Shown: positions 1 through 6,935 of the stretch, in pieces
Layout of the letters: the number at the start of each line of letters is the position of its first letter
Position numbering within the stretch: position 1 is the stretch's first letter
NCBI GenBank assembly: GCA_011620555.1
Contig: WOYY01000060.1
Span: 1 to 39,984, forward strand
Direction of reading: 5' to 3'
Length of the DNA stretch: 39,984 nucleotides
DNA from: Anaerolineaceae bacterium
GTDB taxonomy: Bacteria > Chloroflexota > Anaerolineae > Anaerolineales > Anaerolineaceae
Position numbers and translations under genes: made by a program
The notes under the pieces: model-generated
The model's database searches: none
What the model was told of the DNA's origin: nothing
The model's input: only the letters and a program-made list of their open reading frames with translations

Positions 1-1429
1 AGTAGAGAAAACGGCGGGCATTGATGCGGTGCGCTTCAGGCGCTTTCACTTCATCTGCCGCCAGAAAAGCCTCCAACTGGGCGAGATAAGCCTCGCGCGT
101 CCTGGGGAAATAGACTGTCTCCAACTGGGTGAAACGGGCTTTGCCCGCACTGAGCACCGGCGCACCCATGATCGCGGCTTCCATCCCAATTGTGGAATTG
201 TAGATCATCACAAACTTCGAGCGCTGAATCATCTCATACGAACTGAAATAGGCATCCGGCGGGACAAAGTCCACATTCGGCCGGTCCGCCACCCGATTCC
301 TCGCCGCCCATTCCGCCACGCTTTCGCGGCTGGCCTTGCCGGGGCGGGATTCGTCCGGATGCGCCCGAATGACGAACAGGGTCTCAGGGTGCTTCTCGGC
401 AACCCTCAAAACCTCATCCAGCCAGACAAACATATCCTCAAAGACCACATTGGCATGCGGCTGGCTGGTGTCAAAGATCACGTTGGTAAAAACAGGCACG
501 ACCTGTTCAAAATCCTCCAGCTTTTCAATGAAATCCTGATCCAGCCCGCTCATCTCCGGCCAGAACTGGACCCCCGCCATGCTGAAATTGCCTTTGAAAC
601 GCTTGGAAAGATAGGCATCCAGCTTTCGGTCCATTTCGGGGGTCAGTTGAAAGTCCTCCGGGATCTCCACCGGATAGGCCGTCGCTTCCCCGGGCGTGAA
701 GAAAGCCGAAGCGGGCGCCAGGCCCACCTCATGCGAATAGACCGGGATGCCCCGCTGCCAGGCCACCCAGCGGGCCGTGGCTTCCGGGAACTGCATCCCG
801 TTGAAAACCATCACGGCCAGGGGGTTCACGTCCCGCAGCAGCTGCTCAAATTCCTGAGCAATACTCCAGGCAGAGAGAATGTAATTGCGATAAAGATGGG
901 TGGCCGGCTCGTCATCCACCAGGTGGTGACGTCGCAGGATCCAGCGCACCGAAGGGAGACAAAGCGCTCCCAGGGGGATCTCTTGGTAAGTGAAGCTCTG
1001 CAATTCCGCCAAGGAAAGCGCGCTGACCTGGGCTGCCAGATCGGCATCCGGGCGATAATCCAGCTCCACCCCTTCGGACTGAGCATAGATCACCTCGGAC
1101 TGCTTCAGACATTGTTTGCAGGGCGGCTCCCGCAGGACGTCATCCGTCCGGGTGCCCAGAACGCATTGGGCCATCCCCCGCCGGCAGACAACATTGACCA
1201 CCCGCGCGCCTTGCAGCCGCAGCGACCAGCCGGTCAGCAGCGCAAAGGCCGCGTTCAGGCTCAACCCGGTGATCCGGGTGGAGGCGTTGAAGGAAATGAT
1301 AACTTTCCCGTCGTCAGGATCTGGCGCGGCCTGCGCCACCTGCGCGGCCATCTGCCGGATCTGGCGATTGATGGCCTGCCGGGCAGGGCGAATCTGCAGG
1401 AGGTCTTTGGCTCTCTCCGCTAAGGTCAT
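1..1429 (-). CDS. Capsule-type polysaccharide biosynthesis glycosyltransferase (partial, runs off window start)
   Basis: The minus-strand frame stays open from an ATG at 1429 to base 1, so the C-terminus lies outside the window; 476 codons are visible. The C-terminal half has a GT-B-like pattern seen in KpsC/KpsS-type capsule proteins: a VIRAHPDESRPG segment followed by an MIYNSTIGMEAAIMGAPV segment, the usual nucleotide-sugar-binding half. The protein at 18506-20092 has the matching pair (VIRVHPGE and YTTTVGLEMALQG), so the two look like distant paralogues. The start lies 13 bases after the neuB stop, so it is the visible last gene of the operon. It probably acts in the cytoplasm, transferring a sugar to the surface glycan. 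Use of a CMP-nonulosonate donor is only inferred from the adjacent neuB/neuA. The family call is fairly secure; donor and acceptor are unknown. Confidence 0.7.
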   Translation of the reverse strand, partial: MTLAERAKDLLQIRPARQAINRQIRQMAAQVAQAAPDPDDGKVIISFNASTRITGLSLNAAFALLTGWSLRLQGARVVNVVCRRGMAQCVLGTRTDDVLREPPCKQCLKQSEVIYAQSEGVELDYRPDADLAAQVSALSLAELQSFTYQEIPLGALCLPSVRWILRRHHLVDDEPATHLYRNYILSAWSIAQEFEQLLRDVNPLAVMVFNGMQFPEATARWVAWQRGIPVYSHEVGLAPASAFFTPGEATAYPVEIPEDFQLTPEMDRKLDAYLSKRFKGNFSMAGVQFWPEMSGLDQDFIEKLEDFEQVVPVFTNVIFDTSQPHANVVFEDMFVWLDEVLRVAEKHPETLFVIRAHPDESRPGKASRESVAEWAARNRVADRPNVDFVPPDAYFSSYEMIQRSKFVMIYNSTIGMEAAIMGAPVLSAGKARFTQLETVYFPRTREAYLAQLEAFLAADEVKAPEAHRINARRFLY

Positions 1430-1442
1430 TTCGTGATCTATC

Positions 1443-2318
1443 CTAGGTACTATAGCGGCGCAGTTTGCTCAGCGAAGATTGTTCGCTTTCGTAGACCTTT
1501 TTCTCGCCATCGCCGACGGCTTTTTCCGTCACCCGGATATATTTCACCAGGGTGCGGATGCCCTGCGGCTCCACGGAAGCGGCCTGATCGGAACCCCACA
1601 TGGCCCGGTCCAGGGTAACATGCCGTTCAATCAGGCAGGCGCCCATCGCCACGGCAACCGCCGAGGTGACCAGCCCCACCTCGTGTCCGGAGTAGCCAAT
1701 CGGGCAGTCAAAGCGTTCACGCAGGGTCTGGATCATTTTCAGGTTCAATTCTTCCGGCGGGCAGGGGTAGCTGCTGGTGGAGTGGCAGATCAGCAGATTA
1801 TCCATCCCGAGGATCTCAACCGCGGCGTTAATCTCTTCCAGAGTGGACATACCCGTGGAGAGGATCACCGGGCGGCCGGTCTTTTTGAGCGCTCGCAGCA
1901 GTTCATGGTCCGTCAGCAGGGCGGAAGGCACTTTGTGCGCCGGCGGGTTGAAGGCATCAATGAATTCCAACGAAGGAATATCCCAGGCGCTGGCCAGCCA
2001 ATCAATCCCCAGAGACTTGGCATACGCATCAATTTCAGCATACTCTTCCTGGCCGAATTCCACCTTATAGCGATAATCCAGGTAAGAAATATAGCCCCAG
2101 GGGGTGTCCCGCATCTGACCTTTTTGATGGTCAGGCACGCAGACCTCAGGGGTCCGTTTTTGGAATTTGACCGCATCCACCCCGGCCTCATGGGCCGCTT
2201 TGATCAGGTCTTTGGCAACCTGCACATCGCCATTGTGGTTGATCCCAATTTCAGCAATAATATAAGTGGGATGTCCTGCCCCCACCCAGCGGTTACCAAT
2301 TTGTATTTCTCGTGTCAT
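1443..2318 (-). CDS. neuB: NeuB-family nonulosonic acid synthase lacking the SAF domain
   Basis: This 291-residue protein has the NeuB TIM-barrel landmarks: AEIGINHNG near residues 22-30, AVKFQKRTPE near 49-58, a STGMSTLEEI segment, a CHSTSSYP segment and GYSGHE near 208-213. Members of the family condense PEP with an N-acylmannosamine-type or related sugar to make a nine-carbon nonulosonic acid. Ordinary bacterial NeuB proteins are about 340-350 residues and end in a SAF (antifreeze-like) domain that closes the active site of the partner subunit. This protein ends right after the barrel (…LSKLRRYST), with a clean stop followed 13 bases later by the next gene, so the domain is absent, not split off. 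It lies downstream of the radical SAM gene and the neuA-HAD fusion. The exact product (Neu, Kdn, legionaminic or other) cannot be read from sequence. Confidence 0.87.
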   Translation of the reverse strand: MTREIQIGNRWVGAGHPTYIIAEIGINHNGDVQVAKDLIKAAHEAGVDAVKFQKRTPEVCVPDHQKGQMRDTPWGYISYLDYRYKVEFGQEEYAEIDAYAKSLGIDWLASAWDIPSLEFIDAFNPPAHKVPSALLTDHELLRALKKTGRPVILSTGMSTLEEINAAVEILGMDNLLICHSTSSYPCPPEELNLKMIQTLRERFDCPIGYSGHEVGLVTSAVAVAMGACLIERHVTLDRAMWGSDQAASVEPQGIRTLVKYIRVTEKAVGDGEKKVYESEQSSLSKLRRYST

Positions 2319-2369
2319 CTCTGGCTCCTTTGGATCTCAGGCACTTTTCCGCCTGAGCGTAATACCATG

Positions 2370-3446
2370 TTAATTGGAGAGGAAACTCCCAATCAAATTC
2401 ATATCGCATTGTTCTGTGCACTTGATGCCAGGCTTCAGGTCAAAATGCGCATTTCGGAAATCGGCATACTTCTCACCATTCCAGATATCATAGAGCGATT
2501 CCGTGCGGGTATCGCCCAAGATGATCTCGTTGTTGAAGTCCTCCACACATTCTGCGCATTCACCATTGGACTTAATCGTCATGGAAGTCCAAGGGAATTG
2601 ACAAAATTCGATCCAGTGAATGGATTTAGTTTGCTGCTGATTATCCTCGTACCACATTTGGTCCTGGCTCTTCAGGTAGATATACACATCGCAGCCATCA
2701 AAAGCCTCTTTCAGGCGTTCAAATTCATCTTCCTGCCAGGGCTTATTGAGGTTAATCATCGTGATCACGATCTGCGTCTTGTAATTTCGCTGCGCTTTGA
2801 GGTCCAGCAGTTTGAGGATGTTCTTGTAGGATTCGGAGAAATTCGAAGCCTGGCCCCGGACTTCCTTATGTCGCAGGTCATCCACGCTCTCGATCGAATA
2901 CTTGACATAGCCCAGCCCATTTTCAAAGGTCTCAATGGTCCGTTCCATGTTGATGTTGGCAGGGTTACATGAGAAATAACTTTCCAGCCCTTTCTCCGTC
3001 ATCCATTTAACATATTGGGGCATGTTCCGGTCCAGAAGCGGATCGCCATAGCCATGCAAAACGATCACCCTGGGGATGACATACAGGAAATAATGATTCT
3101 CGCTCATCTCATCCTTGCGGATCCCGTAATTTTCAAAGACAAACTTCTCCCACCGATCCAATTGTTCGGGGGTAAAGGGTTTGAGCTGATCGATGACCTT
3201 TTTGAACAATTCAGGCGCCATCGTCTCGACCGGCCGGGTCATCATGGTCGTGCGCGGGCACATCTCACAGCGCATGTTGCAGGCATTCGTGGTTTCAATA
3301 TTGTAGACAACCGGGTCTTTGCTGCGGAAGCTCTCATATTGCTGCTCCAGGACCTCCCGCGGCAACCGCTCCCCGTTCATCAAGCGGTATTTCAAATTGA
3401 ATGCCTTCATATAGAATTCAATATCAATCATCAGGTCTCCATCCAA
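2370..3446 (-). CDS. Radical SAM/SPASM-like enzyme embedded in nonulosonate genes
   Basis: 358 residues. The radical SAM cluster motif is CNMRCEMC (CX3CX2C, near residues 56-63), which binds the SAM-cleaving 4Fe-4S cluster. A later segment with HGYGDPLLD fills the role of the SAM-contacting GGEP strand. The C-terminal third has several cysteines (FCQFPWTS, GECAECVED, KCTEQCD) in a SPASM/twitch-like pattern that would bind auxiliary clusters. About 30 charged and aromatic residues (near 90-125) separate the motif region from the next strand. It sits between neuA-HAD and neuB, in the same direction with short gaps, so its substrate may be the nonulosonate, its precursor or the CMP-sugar. That is inference: no radical SAM step is part of the classical sialic, legionaminic or pseudaminic acid pathways. 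An alternative ATG lies at 3431. Confidence 0.85.
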   Translation of the reverse strand: MDGDLMIDIEFYMKAFNLKYRLMNGERLPREVLEQQYESFRSKDPVVYNIETTNACNMRCEMCPRTTMMTRPVETMAPELFKKVIDQLKPFTPEQLDRWEKFVFENYGIRKDEMSENHYFLYVIPRVIVLHGYGDPLLDRNMPQYVKWMTEKGLESYFSCNPANINMERTIETFENGLGYVKYSIESVDDLRHKEVRGQASNFSESYKNILKLLDLKAQRNYKTQIVITMINLNKPWQEDEFERLKEAFDGCDVYIYLKSQDQMWYEDNQQQTKSIHWIEFCQFPWTSMTIKSNGECAECVEDFNNEIILGDTRTESLYDIWNGEKYADFRNAHFDLKPGIKCTEQCDMNLIGSFLSN

Positions 3447-3472
3447 AACAGAATAAGAGAATAGTCGCCAAA

Positions 3473-4711
3473 CTACCCAGCCGATTTGTAACGAGCCAAT
3501 ATCATATCACAAAGTTCACGGACCGCGCCCTTACCGCCTTTCTTCGAAAGGACAAGGTCTGCGCCCTGAACAACCTCTTCATGCGCATCCGCCGGGGCAA
3601 CTGCAAACCCAACTTCCGGGAAAACCACCAGGTCGGTGATGTCGTTCCCCACGAAAATGACTTCCGCAGCGGGAATCTGCTTTTCCGCCAAAACCTGCCG
3701 GATCGCTGCGGGTTTATCAAGGACCGCCTGCAAGACAGGCAGGTTGAGCTTCTCACAGCGGGCCTTCACCACCCGATCCGTCTCCCGTGAAAGGACCATC
3801 ACCTCAATATCCGTTTCATGCCGCAGCCGTTCCAGGCCTAAGCCATCCGACCGGCTGGCAGCAACCATCTCCTCCCCTTTCGCATTCACCCACACCCGGT
3901 CATCGGTCAATACGCCATCAAAATCAAGGACGATCAAGCTGATTTTTGCAGGCATCTTGCGCCGCAAGGTCCCCGGCGTCACCATTTCCAGGTCGTCAGC
4001 ATTCAGCATGCGCTCGGCATGATCCCAGTCGGCGAGAATGTCAATATCAACGGTATAACGCGGGTCAATCATCAGAGGCAGGATCACCTGCCCGGTCATC
4101 GAGTGTTTTTCGAGGATTGTTTTCGTCCAAATCGCGTCAATGTGGCCCGTCTGCCAGTACGCATCGGGCAGGATCTGCCGCGGGGCGTTATAGGGTTCCG
4201 CCACGCCTTCCACCTTCAGCAGAGGGCTCAGCGCGCCGGAGTCGGCATCCACCGTCCACATTTTGAAGGGATTCTGCCCCGCGGGGATCACGCCGCGGAC
4301 ACTATCCGCCCCGGGGTGGTCCAGCAAGAGTTGGATCGCATCGTCCACGCAATGCATCGGGCGAATGGGAGAAGTCGGCCGCAGCCAAACTACCATCTCA
4401 GGGTGATAATCTTCATTTTCCGCAAGCCAATCCAAACCATGCTGCATCACCGGCAGGTCAAGCGTGTCATCTCGGGCCAATGCTGCAGGCCGCAAAAAAG
4501 GCGTTTCCGCCCCCCACCGCCTGGCAATTTCAGCAATTTCTTCATCATCGGTGGAGACGATCACCCGGGTTACCAACTTGGACTGCTGGGCCGCGGCGAT
4601 GCTATAGGCAATCAAAGGGAAACCAGCGAAGTCTTTAATATTCTTCCGGGGAATGCCTTTGGAGCCGCCGCGGGCCGGGATCACAGCTAAAATTTCCGGT
4701 TTATTTACCAT
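3473..4711 (-). CDS. neuA: CMP-nonulosonate cytidylyltransferase fused to a KdsC-like HAD phosphatase
   Basis: The N-terminal half is a NeuA-type cytidylyltransferase: AVIPARGGSKGIPRKN at the start, VSTDDEEIAEIA, LRPTSPIR and the DIDILADWDHAE end motif, expected to form CMP-nonulosonic acid from CTP. The C-terminal half (about 155 residues) is a KdsC-type HAD phosphatase with all four motifs: DFDGVLTD with both aspartates, VLSRETD, the lysine in LDKPAAI, and GNDITD. The HAD part therefore looks catalytically competent and may remove a 9-phosphate before activation. The layout matches animal CMAS enzymes, which also carry a KdsC-like C-terminal domain. ATGs at 4729, 4720 and 4711 are all in frame. 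I chose 4711 because it follows the SDR stop by two bases and gives the usual short lead before AVIPARGG; the 4729 start would overlap the SDR by 16 bases. Confidence 0.88.
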   Translation of the reverse strand: MVNKPEILAVIPARGGSKGIPRKNIKDFAGFPLIAYSIAAAQQSKLVTRVIVSTDDEEIAEIARRWGAETPFLRPAALARDDTLDLPVMQHGLDWLAENEDYHPEMVVWLRPTSPIRPMHCVDDAIQLLLDHPGADSVRGVIPAGQNPFKMWTVDADSGALSPLLKVEGVAEPYNAPRQILPDAYWQTGHIDAIWTKTILEKHSMTGQVILPLMIDPRYTVDIDILADWDHAERMLNADDLEMVTPGTLRRKMPAKISLIVLDFDGVLTDDRVWVNAKGEEMVAASRSDGLGLERLRHETDIEVMVLSRETDRVVKARCEKLNLPVLQAVLDKPAAIRQVLAEKQIPAAEVIFVGNDITDLVVFPEVGFAVAPADAHEEVVQGADLVLSKKGGKGAVRELCDMILARYKSAG

Positions 4712-4713
4712 GC

Positions 4714-5538
4714 CTACCATGCCGTCCATCCGCCATCTACCACCAGGTTTGCCCCGGTCATATAGGCTGAAGCTTCGGAGGCCAGAAACACAACCGCCCC
4801 GCTCATCTCATCCTGCTCCGCCATCCGGCCGATCACCGTGCGGGAGGAATACGCCTTGAGGAAGGTTTCATCATGCTGGTTATAAACTCCGCCCGGCGTC
4901 AGGGCATTCACCCGGATATTCGTCCCGGCGTAATAGGTCGCCAGGTACTTGGTCAATCCCAGCACGCCCGCCTTGCTGACGGTGTAGTAGACAGGTTTGT
5001 ATTGGCGCGGGCCATCCGGCCGCTCGTAGATCCGCTGGTCCGGCCCCACCAACCCATAGGTCGAACAAATATTGATAATCTTGCCATACTCCTGGGCGAC
5101 CATCTGGCGGGCCGCGGCCTGACAGACAAGGAACATCCCGGTCAGATTGACATCCATCGCCGCCTTCCAGGCCTCCAGCGGGTAAGTTTCAAAGGCATTG
5201 CCCGATTGGGCATCCTGGTTATCGGGGTCAAATTTGGGGTCCAGGGCCGCACCGTTGACGATCACATCCAGGCTGCCAAAATGCTCCACCGCGCGCGCAA
5301 CCAGCGCCTCAACGGAAACGGGGTCCGTGACATCCACCTGCACGGGGAGCGCTGCCAGCCCGGCGTGGGTCAAGGTCTCCGCCTGGGCTTCCGCCTGGGC
5401 CAGGTTCAGGTCCGCCACGACCACCTTGGCGCCCGCCTCCCCCAGAGCCTGGGTGAACTGCCGCCCCAGCAGCCCCGCCCCCCCGGTCACCAGGGCCGTC
5501 CGGCCAGCCAAGGAGAATTTATCCATGATCGTTGTCAT
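4714..5538 (-). CDS. SDR-family NAD(P)-dependent oxidoreductase
   Basis: 274 residues of a classical short-chain dehydrogenase: the TGGAGLLG nucleotide-binding loop near residue 18, DVNLTGMF, ICSTYG with the catalytic serine, a YTVSK motif carrying catalytic Tyr and Lys, a PGGVYN loop and the terminal VVDGGW strand. The ATG at 5538 has a good ribosome binding site (GAAGGAAG, 4 bases upstream). It opens the neuA-HAD/radical SAM/neuB set and an extended -10 lies just upstream, so it probably starts a sub-operon. SDRs of this kind (for example PtmA of Campylobacter) occur in flagellin legionaminic acid loci, which would fit oxidation or reduction of a sugar precursor. The substrate is not determined. 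Confidence 0.85.
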   Translation of the reverse strand: MTTIMDKFSLAGRTALVTGGAGLLGRQFTQALGEAGAKVVVADLNLAQAEAQAETLTHAGLAALPVQVDVTDPVSVEALVARAVEHFGSLDVIVNGAALDPKFDPDNQDAQSGNAFETYPLEAWKAAMDVNLTGMFLVCQAAARQMVAQEYGKIINICSTYGLVGPDQRIYERPDGPRQYKPVYYTVSKAGVLGLTKYLATYYAGTNIRVNALTPGGVYNQHDETFLKAYSSRTVIGRMAEQDEMSGAVVFLASEASAYMTGANLVVDGGWTAW

Positions 5539-5576
5539 GTAGCTTCCTTCGCAAATTGAATTTATTTCAGATTGAT

Positions 5577-5585
5577 ATTATACCA
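5577..5585 (-). promoter_or_regulatory. Putative extended -10 promoter for the SDR-neuA-radical SAM-neuB set
   Basis: On the minus strand the sequence TGGTATAAT gives a perfect -10 hexamer with the TGn extension. It lies about 40 bases upstream of the SDR ATG, in the 99-base gap after the Gfo/Idh gene, one of the larger gaps in the array. No good -35 hexamer is visible. Confidence 0.5.
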
Positions 5586-5648
5586 GCGGAGCCTGCCCCG
5601 GCGGATCCCAGGCGGGTTTCAAACTTCTGTTAAAAAGAGATTTATAAA

Positions 5649-6638
5649 TTAGAAATTGGTTTTTTGGCCGGTCCTGGAAGACCGGCGAATCGCTTCAGTG
5701 AGTTCCAAAGCCCGGATGCCATCGGCCAAATCACAGCGGGAGCTGGCCCCGCCCCGCAGCACCTCCAGAAAATGCGCCGTCTCACTGAGGAACAGCTGGT
5801 TTCGTTCAAAGCCCTCAGGGGGAAAGAGCGTTTCCCAGCTTGTGCTATCCGCCGCGTAAATCTTCGCCTCGCCACTCGCATTATCCCAGCGGATCAGGCC
5901 GCGCTCAAAAATGATCGCCAGGGTATGCTCAGGGGGGCGCTGAATATAATCTAGATGAACACTGCCAACCACGCCGTTCTCGAAGCCCAGGGTGATCTCA
6001 GCCAGGTCTTCCACGTCCAGCGCCAGACCGGAGACCTGAGCGGTCGTGCCCGTCAGCGAGCGCACCTCGCCAAACAGCCAGCGGACGTAATCCAGCGGGT
6101 GGCTGAGAGTGTTCACCACGCCGCCCCCCAGATCCCGCCGGGCGGCATAGGACTGGCGATAATCTTCCCAGGGATGCCAGTCGGGCAGGTATTCCCCCCA
6201 ATGCACCCGGAAGGAAAGCGGCCGGCCCAACGCGCCTGCAAGGATGATTTCCCGGATGCGCGCCAGGGTGGGGTGGAAGCGGTTCTGGAACCCCACCAGC
6301 ACCTGGAGGTCTTTCGTCGTCACGATCCTTTGCAGCTCGGAGACCCGCTCATCCAACCGGCCCGAGATCGGCTTTTCCAGCAGCAGATGACATCCGGCTT
6401 TCGCCGCCGGCAGAGCAATATCCAAATGGTAAGCGGTCGGGTTGGCCACGATCACGGCATCCGGCTTCTGCGCCAGGGCTTGGCCCAGGTCCGTTTCAAC
6501 GGGGAAATCCGCCAATTCCTGATCCGGCAGGGTGCTTTGGTGGGTGCGATAAAGCAGGATATCGCGCTCGCCCAGCGCAACCAGGTTGCGCAGGTGCCGC
6601 CTGCCGATCGAACCCAGACCTGCAATCATGAATTTCAT
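5649..6638 (-). CDS. Gfo/Idh/MocA-family sugar oxidoreductase
   Basis: About 329 residues. The Rossmann loop GLGSIGRRHLRN comes first, followed by VIVANPTAYH and LLLEKPIS, the EKP segment whose lysine is catalytic in this family. The C-terminal half has a GGGVVNTLSHPLDY segment like those lining the substrate site of Gfo/Idh proteins. Such enzymes oxidise or reduce a hydroxyl of a sugar or nucleotide sugar with NAD(P). The frame extends to a GTG at 6653, but the ATG at 6638 has GGAAG five bases upstream and places the Rossmann strand directly at the N-terminus, so I chose it. Its place between the small membrane protein and the SDR-neuA set suggests modification of the same sugar; the substrate is unknown. 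Confidence 0.83.
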   Translation of the reverse strand: MKFMIAGLGSIGRRHLRNLVALGERDILLYRTHQSTLPDQELADFPVETDLGQALAQKPDAVIVANPTAYHLDIALPAAKAGCHLLLEKPISGRLDERVSELQRIVTTKDLQVLVGFQNRFHPTLARIREIILAGALGRPLSFRVHWGEYLPDWHPWEDYRQSYAARRDLGGGVVNTLSHPLDYVRWLFGEVRSLTGTTAQVSGLALDVEDLAEITLGFENGVVGSVHLDYIQRPPEHTLAIIFERGLIRWDNASGEAKIYAADSTSWETLFPPEGFERNQLFLSETAHFLEVLRGGASSRCDLADGIRALELTEAIRRSSRTGQKTNF

Positions 6639-6663
6639 AGCCGCTTCCGGCACGCTCGATTAA

Positions 6664-6903
6664 CTATTCTTCGTCCTGGTCGATGGATGAGGCATCGTCC
6701 TTGCCGCCATATTCATCCATCTCATCCAGTTCATCCTGCACGCCGGCGCCTTTGCCGCGGCGGAAAAAGGCGACAATCTTCTTCCAATAGATCCGGATGC
6801 CAACCGCGATCCCCAAAAGGCCGGCCAGCAGCATCTGGATAATAAAGCTGCCGGTGCTCGGATCCAAATAAGCCAGTGGTTTCAATAAAATAATGATATG
6901 CAT
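6664..6903 (-). CDS. Small membrane protein with YLDPSTGS motif and acidic tail
   Basis: 79 residues with a strong ribosome binding site (GGAAGGTGAGAG before ATG). A YLDPSTGSFIIQ motif near residues 12-23 leads into one hydrophobic segment (MLLAGLLGIAVGIRIYW), then a short basic stretch and a strongly acidic, disordered-looking tail (DELDEMDEYGG to DQDEE). Small one-helix proteins with a YLDPGTGS-like start recur in bacterial exopolysaccharide and glycan clusters, and their function is not established. It sits between the NoeA-like methyltransferase and the Gfo/Idh gene in tight array. A role as a membrane adaptor for glycan enzymes is only a guess. Confidence 0.75.
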   Translation of the reverse strand: MHIIILLKPLAYLDPSTGSFIIQMLLAGLLGIAVGIRIYWKKIVAFFRRGKGAGVQDELDEMDEYGGKDDASSIDQDEE

Positions 6904-6935
6904 CTCTCACCTTCCTTCAAGGTCTTCCGAACTCG

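Noticed and set aside
29-1423. Long plus-strand open frame of 464 codons
   Set aside because: It is antisense to the capsule-type glycosyltransferase, is rich in His/Arg/Pro without domain motifs, and has no ribosome binding site.
1479-2972. Plus-strand open frame of 497 codons
   Set aside because: It crosses neuB and the radical SAM gene in antisense; both of those have clear motifs on the other strand.
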